This document shows positions 11,950 to 23,011 of a stretch of DNA of 64,000 bases, piece after piece. The position numbers were made by a program, and so were the translations under genes. The stretch's first letter is position 1; each line of letters opens with the position of its first letter. Origin of the DNA: Botryosphaeria dothidea (Eukaryota; Ascomycota; Dothideomycetes; Botryosphaeriales; Botryosphaeriaceae). The notes under the pieces are model-generated. The model was given only the letters and a program-made list of their open reading frames with translations. It was not told where the DNA came from and did not search any database. The DNA lies in NCBI GenBank assembly GCA_011503125.2, contig WWBZ02000001.1:1240001-1304000 (forward strand), in the 5' to 3' direction.

Positions 11950-14333
11950 CGGGGAGGTCTTGGCAGCGCTCAGAGGGCAGTCATGGGCGGACGGCGGCGG
12001 CTACTTGTATGGGGCGCGGGGTGTTGAGGTCTGGGAGGGCGTGTAACGTGGTGCCATGACATATAAGAGGAAGGGGAGATCCCCTTCGGGAGGAGAGCGA
12101 GGACGAGGACTACATGATGATTGATGTGCTTGGGGTTGCGGTCTTGGAGACTTGGCCGTCCACACTGTCGGCTTGGCAGCGCCGCTGCACCAATCACACG
12201 GCTGCACCGCGCGCTGCGTCCGCCGCCCAGCGCTGATGAGACGCTGCCTCTGGCTCGGTCCAAGGCGGAACATGCGGCAGCCAGCAGAGCTGCCCGCCCC
12301 TTGGCCGCCCCGGTGCGCGACCATGCGACCTCCAAGCCTCCAAGATCTTGTCGTCGCGAGCCTGACTTTCCAGCGGGTGGCCCGCCAAGCCGCGCGCGCC
12401 TGAATCGAATTTCAAGACGACGTCGCCGTCGTGCGCTGCGCGCTGCCGTTCCGCTCGCGTCGGCAGCGCGGCACTGCCATGGCGGATGCGACGCAGGGGC
12501 GTGGGTCGATCTGTTTGCGGGCGCCGTGAGAAGAGACCGGGCCGGGTGAAACGGCGCATCGTGCCTTCGCTCTGTGCCTTGTGCGCTGCTTGCTGCCGCT
12601 GCTGCTGCGCCCGCCGCCTGGACGGGCGACCCATGGCGGCGACTTCCACCACAGCGCTCACGTGCGCCTTGGCACTTTCCCCAAGGCCAACACGGCCGAG
12701 CGTGCGAGCCCGGCGACCACACACTCGCAGCTGCTGCGTCGATCTCTGCGCCGTCGCGGAAATAAGCTTGCTCCCACATCACCACTGCTGTTCACGCTGG
12801 CCTCCGCGCCTCCGCACTCGCCCTCTGCCTCCGCGCGGTCGTCGTCATACGCGCGGCCAAGCAAAAGCGCCGCGCCCGTTTGCGTCGCTGGTATTCTCCG
12901 TCACAGCTCCACCGCAGCGGCGGGCCCGGTGTGGCAGGCGGACGCGGGCGCGCCAATGGCAACCAGCAGACGGGCCCCGACTTCCCAAGAGCCAAGGCGT
13001 GTCTGTGTGCGGGAAACAACGCACGCCGCCAACACCTCTGCGATCCGTGACTAGGGCAGATTCGGACGGCACAACCTGCTGAAACACAGGCCAAGCAAAG
13101 CCAACTTGCTCGGTCGAGCAGCTTTCGGACAAAGAAGCTGCTGATGAGACCTCGTGTACTCCGTGTTGCGCCCCATCGCGCACTGTCGCCGGCCGGAGTT
13201 GGCGTTACGTCAAGCGCAGCCGGGAGCCGCGCTTGGCTGCTGCATCGACTGAGCCTTGCCATCCCCAGCTGTAACACCACGCCAAGTCCTGCTGAAAGCC
13301 TGCTGCTCGCAAGTCTGGGCGCTGCAATATATTGGTCCATCAAAGTGACTTCCGCCGAGCAATTGGGACTGAGCTATCAGCCGACCGCACCGCCGATCAA
13401 CACCGCAATGCTGCTCTGCCCAGGGAAGCAAGAAACAAGAAACACAAACGACTCGTCTGCGAGGTTTCACTCGGCCCGGTCACCTGCATCACAACCTGCC
13501 TCGTCGCCGCACCACCAAGCGCACCACCAGGGGCCCAGCAGACGCAGTCGGCTACGCGGCACTCTCGTCAATTTATGCTTTGCGCAGGAGATGAGGTGTC
13601 GTCTAGAACCATGGAAGATCGACGCGTAATAGGGCGACGAATCCAGACGGGGCTCCGTCACGTGAAACACTGTGGAGATGCCATCCCTTGAGAGCCGCTT
13701 CGCATGAAGCTCTGTCCATCCTCCTTTCCCTTCAATCACCTGCACCGCGCCTATCCTCCGTCTTTTCCACCGCGCTTCTGTGAAACCGCGCGACGTGAAG
13801 GTACAATCATTCATCGACTACCAGGATCTGAATCCTTCATCTGTGCATCGGTTTCTCGGGTCTGCCCTGCAGCGAATCGAATTGAGAGCACGCGTTTCAA
13901 CGACGCAAGAAGACCATTCTGTTCAAATTGCTAAGCTCGCCTATGCGGATCTCTACGGAAATTCCCGAGCTCCTCTTTCAACACCTAATCCCTTTATACG
14001 ACTTTCCCAATTGGGAAGTTATGGCGACGATTCTCCGAAACTCGTCCATCTGCCTTCCAACGCCCAAATTTGATTGTTTGTGTACCGCCAGTATTTTCTG
14101 ATCTCTAACAAACTTGTTAAAATTCTATCCAGTCTCAAAAATACGTGGAAGGCTTACCATGCATTCAAAAGACAATCAATACTTGATCTCAAGGTAATCT
14201 AGTCCTCGATCGCACTTCAACACTCTTATCTATTAGGTTGATTCGGGTAGGAAGTTCCCGGGTAGCTGTCGATATGCTTCTTTCTCCATTGCCCCATGTT
14301 GTGCCCCCGAATCTTCATCGGCACGGTAAATTT
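11950..14333. other. GC-rich intergenic region
   Basis: About 2.4 kb of very GC-rich DNA upstream of the minus-strand membrane protein. Long frames exist on both strands (a 271-codon minus frame at 11970-12785, a 198-codon plus frame at 12486-13082), but they overlap each other, are dominated by Arg/Ala/Pro/Ser and show no motif. Low stop-codon frequency from high GC explains them. Confidence 0.45.
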
Positions 14334-14879
14334 TCAGTTGTTGGAAATGCCAACTACTTCCCTCCACCGTTGCTTCTGTTTAGCTGGTCCTTCGTCCTCC
14401 GTCTCTTCCCCGTCGATGTAATCTTGGTAACGGTCCAATCTCCTCTGGTCGAAGTCGGCAGGCAGGCACCACGGTCCATACCCATACTTCAAGGAGCCCA
14501 TAATGGCGGCCGCCTGTTCCTCCTCATTCAGAAACGCTAGGACTTCCGGTGGAACATGCTTCTGGATACATGTAGCCGATGATGCAGTCCCGTTGGCGCT
14601 CGTGTTTTCCTTGTTCTTCTTCTGAGGGTTTTTGGAAATCCCCTGAGGTTTCGCGTTCTTCCTTCCACCAGGGCTTTTCTCTCCTTTCGGCTTGTTCTTC
14701 TGGGGTGTCTTGCTCTCGCTTCGGGGAACAGATCCATCGGAGGTAACGCATTCCTCCTTGTAGGTATTATCCATGCGTTCTGTGGAGCTGTTTTGCCGTC
14801 TGAATCGTTCGAGATCTTCTGGGGATGGGGTTCTCCCGTTAATTTTGCCGTTGTGCCAGAGTTTGACTGTAGGTGCCAT
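14334..14879 (-). CDS. small basic hypothetical protein
   Basis: A single uninterrupted frame of 181 codons with an ATG at 14879. The N-terminus (MAPTVKLWHNGKINGRTPSP) is followed by a Lys/Pro/Ser/Asn-rich, probably disordered middle (about residues 35-95), then a more structured segment containing PPEVLAFLNEEEQAAAIMGS and KYGYGPWCLPADFDQRRLDRYQDY, ending in a charged tail. The aromatic-rich C-terminal segment argues for a real protein because random frames rarely look like this. I recognise no family; it may be lineage-specific. No intron is needed. Neighbouring DNA on both sides has no confirmed gene. Confidence 0.55.
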   Translation of the reverse strand: MAPTVKLWHNGKINGRTPSPEDLERFRRQNSSTERMDNTYKEECVTSDGSVPRSESKTPQKNKPKGEKSPGGRKNAKPQGISKNPQKKNKENTSANGTASSATCIQKHVPPEVLAFLNEEEQAAAIMGSLKYGYGPWCLPADFDQRRLDRYQDYIDGEETEDEGPAKQKQRWREVVGISNN

Positions 14880-16432
14880 TTTCGGGTCAAGTGTGTGGTG
14901 AGTGGGCCTTAAGAGGTGATATCAGATGTCGTGAGGATAAGCTCTGGATGCGTACTCGGACTGTGGTGATGTAGTATTGAGGCAGGTGCCTTCTCTTTGT
15001 ATCAAGCTTTGGGCTAAAGTGATATCGAGATTTCAGCAGTCAGAAGTACACGTTAACCAGCAACCAGAGGCATCGAATCCGTTACTTTTAAAATTGACAA
15101 TACATGGCACTTCTGCCCGAGGGACCCTTCCATGCCTCAACCAATCGCAGCTTCTCAGAGTTTTCTAGGCAGCGACTCTTTGCTGCGCTACCGCACGGTC
15201 ATCAGGATCCTGAGCCAGAGAATCAAATCTCTGAGCCTGAACATCAGATTCCTAAGCAAGAGCCGGCGCAGTAGGACGGTGTCAACCTTGCTTGTTCGCA
15301 AAGGTCTTTGGTCAGGAGAGGTTGCCAGTAGTGAGGAAGCATTAATGCTCCGAACAGCGGACAGCATTTGGAATTGGGTCACACGGATTTACTGAGCAGG
15401 TAATATGTATTAAGTAAATAGGCCGCTGTGGCCTTCGGCTTTTACTGTAAGTGTCGGCGTAGAAAGGAATCTACGCGTTTGTAGCTTGCAGGAGAACAAA
15501 GTCTCCAGACAAATAAGAAATCCAGACCTCATGTCTTCGCACATTTGTGGACATGTGCGTACCACATGTAGTCAAGGCCTCATACGAGACTTGGAATACT
15601 AGCAGTACTTGTAGATATCCGAGGCACACGCATAGAACAGTGTCAAGAGTCAAGAGTAGGACCGTGACGTCTTTCTCATAATAGAGGCCGCCACGCTCGT
15701 GCTGACCCTCAAAGACACACCTTCGAAGCACATGGTTTCAATGAAGAAGCGCAATACTACCTCTACAGAAAATACAATAGCCTAGAACCCTCTTCACAAA
15801 AAGCCATTAAGTTTGCTCTCTCATTACATTCGATCAGAAGAGTTGCACATTTGCCATCAAATAGTGCTGGAGATCAGTATGACAGCAGAGGTCTGAACAG
15901 TGACTCGGACAGCGAAAACCGGGAGAGTCAGAACTCGAACCATATTCACACAGTTCTCAGGGTCTACCCCCAAGCAGTGATCATCGTGTGTGATTCCTCC
16001 GGAGAAGGCCCTGGCGACCCGGGCAGAATAGCAATTTTCGTGGGGCAAAATCTGGGTTTGAAATGGTCCATTAGCGGATCCACAGAGAAATAGAGGCAAC
16101 GCGACCGGCCTCGTTGGAAATGCAGACCGAACTCCGAGCGTTTCACGTGGACCGAATTGCAAAACGGGCGGACCAGTTGCTCCCAGGTAAGAGAACCCAG
16201 CAGCGCCCTCGGGCCTTGTCGCAATTACCCCAGTGCATCCGCCTACGTCCCTCTTCTAGCAGCGCCCTGCGACATCATTACTTCAGGTGTTTGCCTCCCC
16301 TTTGCCGGCTAGTTGCTGGTTCACTCCGCAAAGATCTGCCAGCGCGCCTGACCTCACCCCGCTGGCGCTTCCGCCGACGCCAACCTACACAATAAGGCTT
16401 CCCAGCAGCCTTTCAGCTTTGACTGTTTAAAC
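14880..16432. other. intergenic with unassigned frames
   Basis: Moderately AT-rich. A plus-strand frame at 15851-16093 has a protein-like stretch (VLRVYPQAVIIVCDSSGEG), but no family, start context or splice partner could be fixed. It may be an upstream remnant of the decayed frame that begins at 16433. Confidence 0.35.
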
Positions 16433-16897
16433 ATGCTCATTATCACCATCCAGGACCTCGAGGCCCCGCAAAATCTCTACGCACAAGTTGTCCTACCGGC
16501 GGTACACCGCCGTGCGTAAGAAGAACTTGGAATTGCCATATCTCATGTCTCGGATGTCTCCCTCGAGGTTCTACAATCCGTCGTTGATGCGCAATTACCG
16601 CCGGGATCTCACGCGACCATGTTCCGGTACAAGGATCCATTCACCGACCAAGTAATTGCAGTTCGCGACGATGACGACTTCTGGGGAGTCATAATGCAGG
16701 AGTATAATCTCGGCCATACGGATCAAGATCCCCGACCTGTCCCAGGAACAGTTATTGTTTCAACACCAGCCATACGTAGTCTTCGATGCCGCCAATCGCC
16801 TGTTCGGCGAAGGCTCTTCGGGGTTCTGCTCTGGTATATTATATTCCTCGTAAGTTCTATCTTTCTCTTCTTAAAGCATTTACTAATTTACATCTAG
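16433..16897 (+). pseudogene. decayed reading frame with one internal stop
   Basis: From an ATG at 16433 one frame runs MLIITIQDLEAPQNLY... for about 28 codons to a TAA (about 16517-16519). It then continues in the same frame through EELGIAISHVSDVSLEVL, a run including MFRYKDPFTDQVIAVRDDDD, and on to 16897. Both halves look protein-like, so a single nonsense change in an older coding sequence is the simplest reading; a CAA to TAA change would fit RIP-type mutation. The acidic DDDDFWGVIMQEY part faintly recalls the end of a PB1-like fold, but I do not claim a family. The last 30 codons are hydrophobic and may run into an intron rather than coding sequence. An alternative is a chance frame. Confidence 0.4.
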
Positions 16898-18860
16898 TGG
16901 TTAAAGTTCGTATGCAAGGAGACTAAGGGCAACGTTACCTAGTATCATACGGGTCTAGGACAAACGTAGAAGTACGCCTCATTAGGCACTGTTAGAAATG
17001 CTCACGAGATAGTTCATATCGTTCAATATGACTTCACAAACGAAAATGGTAGTGATGGTTTAGAGACGTCTATAGCGGGAAAGAGCCCAAGATTGTGCCC
17101 TTAATCGCAGACCATCGGTCAGTGTTCCCAGTTGCATATGGTCCTCATTCACTTAGAAAAGAATGGAAAAAACAAAGAATCAGCACTTAAATTAGAGATA
17201 AATCTCACTACTAGGGATACAAAATAACCCAGCATAAACAAAAGGCAAGCTTTCACACATATCTCCTGAAATCCCACAGTATGAGACATATATATGTGAG
17301 CAACATCACAAAGTCAACGAAAGCAATCACGGGCATCGATGCCGTCTCTTACAAAGGAAATACGGAGACGGTACGCAATCTGCCTCCACATCGCTCCAAA
17401 ACCCCCAAATCAGCCCAACAACGAAAGACCCCCCCCCAAAAGCGGAAACCGATGATCCATGACGTCATCCCGCCGGCCCCTCCTTTCTCACCCCGCTCCC
17501 GTCATCCCGGTCCCGCCCTACCCGCGCGCAGCCTTCTACCCGTCGCGGCAACAAAACGCACATGCATGACACATGCCAACGCCTCCTCATGCATGACCGA
17601 GATCCTACTTTTTTTTCTGTCGGCAACGGCCCAGTTCCCCACTTTCGATACCTTCGTGACGGACCTGAAGCAGCAGCAGAAACGAGAACACGCTCTCGCT
17701 GCCTAGGATTTCTCTCCTTTTTGACTTTGGACCAGCCCCTGGTTCATCTATAGAGGGACTGCTAATGCCGACGCTTAGGGCCGAATGGGAAGATCATATA
17801 AGTACTGCTATAGGGAGTTGAAGCGTTCGCTGGGACAGACGTTTCTCGTGACAAAAGCTACTCGGATGAATGCTTCGACGCCCCATCGTAACCCTGATAC
17901 GATATTGGTCTGGCTCATCTAGGCGACTGCACATGCGGCGCTTACTATCGGTTGTAGAGCCCCTCTCTGTACGTAAGAATTACCAAACATCGCGCTACCC
18001 GCGCTGAGCAACCTTCTAGCCAAGAACGCACATCTACCTCAACGCGACCATCTCACCAGAAAGCACCTCGAAGAGACGAACCCAATTCAGCAGAGCCCCT
18101 TACCAACGGGGAGACACTCACATTTCCATTTGCCTAGACCTGACACCCATCGTCTTTGTCTTTTCTATCTTTCCAGAGAAGTACTACACACACATAACTA
18201 CTACAAAAACCCATCCACACACCTTTCCCTCCCGAATGGAAAGAGTTTCCCAATTGCCGCATTACCAAGAAAAAAAAAGTTAAGACATTCATCTCTCCGG
18301 CACCGAACCATATGCAATTTTTTCGGACAAAAGCGATTTCCCTGTCATCGGTGACATCCCATCCCGACACCCCCCCTCTTACCATGATATCCGTAAGTGC
18401 CTCCCAACATCCCAGTCCTTTCGTCTACCCCGCAGCCAACGCGCATGATCCTAAAGAGGGTGAAAAGAGAGGAGATGAAATGAGCCTCCAATACCCCAGA
18501 AGACAAACAACGCCTCCAGGTCTGTTCAAAAAGAGTGCCGCTGCCACTGCGTGCGTGCGTGGGTGCATGCTGTGCTGTGCTGTGCTGTTGTCCCATGATC
18601 CTCTATAACAAAAACAAAAGGCCGTACATGCCAAAAAAGGTGTGCAAAAGTTAAATAGATAAAAACGGAGACACGGAGGAAGCATGTGTTGAAACACGGT
18701 GGGACACAATTGCCAACCTTTCTTCTTCTGCTGTATAAAGGGTGATGTTACCAGGCGAGGCGAAGACTCACTGATTCATGAGAGAGACAAAATACCGAGA
18801 GCAGGAAAAAGAAGGAAGAAAAAATCAATCGCGGCATGATGCATCCAGTCGTCACTATCG
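16898..18860. other. intergenic, no gene recognised
   Basis: About 2 kb with A-rich and C-rich tracts and no motif-bearing frame. It includes a simple TGTGC repeat near 18570-18588, next to a short GTGC run. The 3' end of the neighbouring PFK-2/FBPase-2 gene lies at 18861, so the final part probably holds its 3' untranslated region. Confidence 0.45.
18570..18588. repeat. TGTGC microsatellite
   Basis: A run of about four TGTGC units following a GTGC run at 18551-18561. It is non-coding, with no evident role. Confidence 0.6.
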
Positions 18861-20500
18861 TCATGACTGGGTCGCCTCAGGCACCTCTTGGTGCTTCGCG
18901 CTGCTTCCCTTCTCTCTGAACGTGCTGACCGCCGGGATATCGGCCTTCAGCCTCACTTCTTGAGTCGAGTAAGCCTTGGGCGTAAGCTTGATGAGTGTGT
19001 GCAGAGGGACTTCCATCCACGGGCTGCGCTCCTGGGGCACGTTCATGAAGTAGGCGTAGATGCAGCGGAGGATGGCCTGGTGGGTGACGATGAGGATGTT
19101 CTCAGAGCGCTCCAGCTCCATGATGATGGGCTCCAGTCGGATGACGACATCCCTGTAGCTCTCACCACCAAGATAGCGGTAGTTGTACTTGTCCTCGTCG
19201 CGCTGCCTGAAGTCGTCCGGATAGCGCTCTTCGATCTCGGCGTACGTCAAACCATCGCAAACGCCAGAGTCCAGTTCATCCAACGCCTTCCACTCCAGCT
19301 TCTCAAACGGCAGGAATCGTGCCGTTTGGATTGTGCGCTTCAGCGTTGATGTCCAGACCGTCAGCTTCCGACCATCTCCAACAGATTGTTTAACCAGCTC
19401 AGGCAGTTTCCGCGCGTACAGCTCGCCCCGTTCGGAAATGTCGGCGTCGCCTCCGATCTGACCGGAAAGGTTGTATTTGGACTCGCCATGCTGCAAAGAC
19501 TCCGTTAGTTGTAATGCTCGTTGGATCATGCGCATCAGCCAGCACAACCGGCAGCACAACGTACTCTTGATAGCCAGATCGACCGCGGCTTGATGTGAAG
19601 GTTCATCAGGTAGTACACGACGCGACTCTGCAGGTAATCCCGGATCTTGTTGATGATGACCTGCTTGCCAACATCGATGAGCTTGACGTATGTCAGGTCG
19701 AACTCGTCCTCGTCAATCGTCTGGTAGACCTTCTCGTAGTTGCGAATACGGTTGCGGAAGTCCTGCGCGGCGACCTCGGGATCTTGGCCAATGTAGTCCG
19801 GACTCGTTGTCTTTACTTCCAGGATGTTCTGCATTATGAGCTCCTCATCGTCGCATTTGGACTCCACGAACAGCGTCTGGATGCCTTCCGCCTCGCAGCG
19901 CTCCTCTATCCAGCGGCGACGGCCCTTGGTGCTGTTGGTAGCGTCGAGGATGGCGACCACGCCTTTGCCCTGGTGGAACCACTTGACCATGTCACTGACG
20001 GCGGCCTCGGCGGCCGCCTTGCGCAGGCGCTCGCCTTCAGGATTGCTGGTATCGAAGAAGTCGGCCGAAGGCGTGGGCGTGGCGGTGCGGCGGTACTGGC
20101 CGACATTGAAGGTCTTGGCGCCGATTGAGAGCCAGTGGAGGTAACGCACGACTGTTGCCGCGAGGCAATTGCCCCTGTTAGCCAGATTTTCTCCGCACCT
20201 CTCGCGACATGAGCTGACGCCCCCACATTCCTCATGCCACCCCCAGCGCCTCCCCCACCCTGCTCACGAGAGCCGCAGCCGAGCCCCGCCAACCCCAGTC
20301 TCCCCATCTCCAGACCGCGGGGACTCACCTTTGGTAGCAATCAAACTCTTTCCGCGCGCAGGCAGCCCGACCATGACGACGCAGATTCTCGTGTCCTCGG
20401 CCTGGACGCCAGAGCCGTTAGTTTTCCTGTTCGGGCGCGCGAATTCGCCCGGAGGCACTCTGCGCATTTCTTGTCTGAAGATGCCATTCGTCTCGGCCAT
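18861..20500 (-). CDS. 6-phosphofructo-2-kinase/fructose-2,6-bisphosphatase
   Basis: A bifunctional cytosolic enzyme that makes and breaks fructose 2,6-bisphosphate, the allosteric switch between glycolysis and gluconeogenesis. Exons 20500-20329, 20151-19565 and 19490-18861, with GT-AG introns of 177 and 74 nt, give 462 residues, close to yeast Fbp26. Kinase domain (about 40-250): P-loop GLPARGKS at 45-52, then KVVRYLHW and FNVGQYRR. Phosphatase domain (about 250-450): catalytic RHGES at 253-257, with the His codon starting exon 3, then TSTLKRTIQTA, LDELDSGVCDGLTYAEIEER and VTHQAILRC. Because the catalytic His is present, the phosphatase should be active, unlike kinase-only paralogues with Ser there. 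The acceptor at 20152 was chosen over nearer AGs because only it restores the conserved IATKVVRYLHW in frame. Confidence 0.96.
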
Positions 20501-23011
20501 GGTGGGCGGTGTTGTGGAGTGAGACGAAAACGAAGAAAGGAGATGTTGGTTGCGGGGGATGCAAAAGAGAGCAGAGAAGGCGCGAGCTTAAGAAGGCGGC
20601 GTGGGCGAGGACGGAGCGGCGGGTCTATGTGTAATCAGGAGACGGCGAAAGGAGAGGGCGCGGCGGGCCGAGCTGGGTGCGGCTGATGGTCCTGGGTCGC
20701 GGAGTGGAATTGCTTGACCCGAGACGTTCACGAGGCTCAATTGAGGCGCAAGCTCGGGTGTGCTCGCTCTAGTTGGGTAGGTTGATGTAGCGGCGTGCGG
20801 TCCAGCGGCGGCGCCCGAGACTTTTTGGGGAGCGGGATTGGTGGCGGAGGCGGTGCTTGCGCGGGGAGCAGGCGCGATCGTGAAAGGCGGTAGGAGAGGG
20901 AGTGAGGTGGAGAGATTGTGAGGGAGGGAGAGTCGGGGCGGGCGAGGAGCACGGGTTTGCGTGGAGCTGGTGACGGCGTTTGTGGAAGATCGATCTAGCT
21001 CGGCATAACCTGGCGGCGGGCGGCGGGCGGAGACTGGCGCGCGTGGGCGGTGGGCGCTCAGGTTGATCGTCCCCTTCGCACATGTCAAGTCGCGAGCTCT
21101 CAGGACTAGCAGGTATCCGCCCGACCGCTAGGTGCTCCCCCCGGGCCCCGCAGCCCCGGCCCTTGGCCGCAAGGGAATGCCGCACTGCCGCAGCGCTGGT
21201 GCTGGAGCTGCTGCTGTCGGAGCGATATGCGCGCGCTGGCTGACTCAGCGGCCGGGAGTGACGCAGGCCGCGGGCGACATCGCAGAGCTCGAGTGCTGTG
21301 AATGGTGACGTGCTCTCGAACTCGCCGCGGGCTCGAGCTGCGGTGGGGACGCCGTGAAGCATGCTGCATCATTTCTGTGGAGCTGGCCGCGCCCTCTTGC
21401 CCCTTGGCCAGGCCTGCGCCTGTCGAGCTGGACATGTTTTTTTTTTCTGGCGTGTCGTGTGCCTCGAAAGCTTTGATCGATGCGCTGCGCGCCCGCGCGC
21501 CCGGCCAAAGTTCGCCGACTCTCGGGAGATGCAGCCCACCGCGTGAACCCTGACGCTTCCGGCGGGAAAAATTGTCGTTCGCTGGTCCGCAGGGGAGAAA
21601 TTCCAGAGCCCGCGCGGGAAGGGACCAGCGATCACCTTCTCCGAAACAATACAAAAATAGCAATAACGCTGAAGGATGCGCGAGCGACAACAGAGAGAAA
21701 CCGCACAGGACTCACCATGCTGATGCTGTAGTTTATCGCCGTCGTGTACCCGCTACTGCCTGGTCTTGCCATTGCCATCTTGCTCGCTGTTTCTCTCCTC
21801 CTGCCCGACGCTCTTTTTTCCGCCGTTGCGCAACTCGTTTTCCGATATTGTTCGTGTCGGCCCAATCTATCGTGTGCTCGAGCTCACCTAAGCAGCCTTC
21901 AGGGAAAAGGACAAAAAAAAAGTTCCCCGGAGGTCAAAGCGTTCCTTCTGCCGGTTGCTGGCGCCTGACTGACCGGTTCGTGTCCAGGGCCTCCGCGCCC
22001 GCGTCGGCTGCTGCTCCTGCCTGCCCTGTGACCCTCGAGGAAGGTGATGCCGCTTCCTCTTCCGCGAATGATGAGGAGAAGGCGTTGGTCTGGACCTGTT
22101 GGAGAAAGGGGGCCCCGCGAAACCGCGCAAATGCTGACAGCACAACGCGCAGCCCACCGCCTGTTTTCGCCCGTCTGCTGATTTTTGTGGTAGCAATGCG
22201 TCGTCGTACTCACTGGAAACCGGAGGGAGGCGTGTTTCTTCGAGCCTTGGGGACCTGGACGAAGAGCACTTGGTGGAGCTGAAGGGCGAAAGATGGAAGT
22301 CGTCGCTCAGGGTTGAGGACAAAACGACGTGGTCATCGCTCGGTTTATCTGGAGAAGTCTAATCTTGACGGATTGCTCTGACGCATTGCGCGACCCAACA
22401 ACCAGCGCGGCAGGGAAGAAAGACCTGGAAAAGCAAGCCGTGCTTCTCCTCGCTTCCGCTGTCCCTTATCGCCCAGCACAGCACGACGTATCAAGCTTGC
22501 AGAACGCCTGACCCTCCAGCCAATGAGAGGCGTGGAGGCTGGCGTGTGTCACTCAAGCAGAAAAGGCTGTACATTCCTGCCCCGGAAGCCCACGACATCC
22601 CCAACAAGCTTTTGCTGAGACCGCGCACTGCGTTTCACCCCGGTCATTAAGTCGCGAACTACCCCTGCTATTTCACAGCATGTTTTGAAACTCGCCAGGG
22701 TCGATACAAAAATCTAGCCTTGCTATCTACAGAGTTCTCTGCTTGCGAACGTTAAGAGCAAGCCAGCAAAAGCCAGACCACCGACCAAAAAAGAAACCGC
22801 CATCCACATCATACACCCCAGCCCCGCTGTCCCCGCGCCTAAAAAAAGTGGATACTAAGCAATACCATTACCTTTCGTTTTGGCCGTGGCTTTTCCATTA
22901 TCATGAGCTCGTTCAGACAATGAAATAAGGATCCCATGCTCAAGCCAACGCCTGTGCGTACTTTAAATTCACATCCGCCGCTTTTGTGATTCGTTTTCCT
23001 GTTCAATCAAT
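20501..23011. other. GC-rich intergenic region
   Basis: About 2.5 kb between the start of the PFK-2/FBPase-2 gene and the end of RXT3. There are overlapping frames on both strands with Ser/Pro/Arg-rich composition and no motif. Alternating pyrimidine/purine tracts at 20580-20960 suggest a promoter and leader for the minus-strand gene. The segment from about 22500 to 23011 is probably the RXT3 3' region. Confidence 0.45.

Noticed and set aside
11970..12785. 271-codon minus-strand frame
   Set aside because: Arg/Ala/Ser-rich, overlaps similar frames on the other strand in very GC-rich DNA, and has no motif; it is best explained by the low frequency of stop codons.
17400..18100. search for tRNA-like or small RNA genes in non-coding stretches
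   Set aside because: No stretch with both an A box and a GGTTCRANNCC-type B box and a closing stem could be recognised by eye.
20152..20328. alternative acceptor at about 20163 in the PFK-2/FBPase-2 gene
   Set aside because: It would read GAIASRQQS out of frame; only the acceptor ending at 20152 restores KVVRYLHW.
20588..21362. overlapping Pro/Ser-rich minus frames upstream of the PFK-2/FBPase-2 gene
   Set aside because: Probably leader and promoter DNA; composition follows CT-rich tracts.
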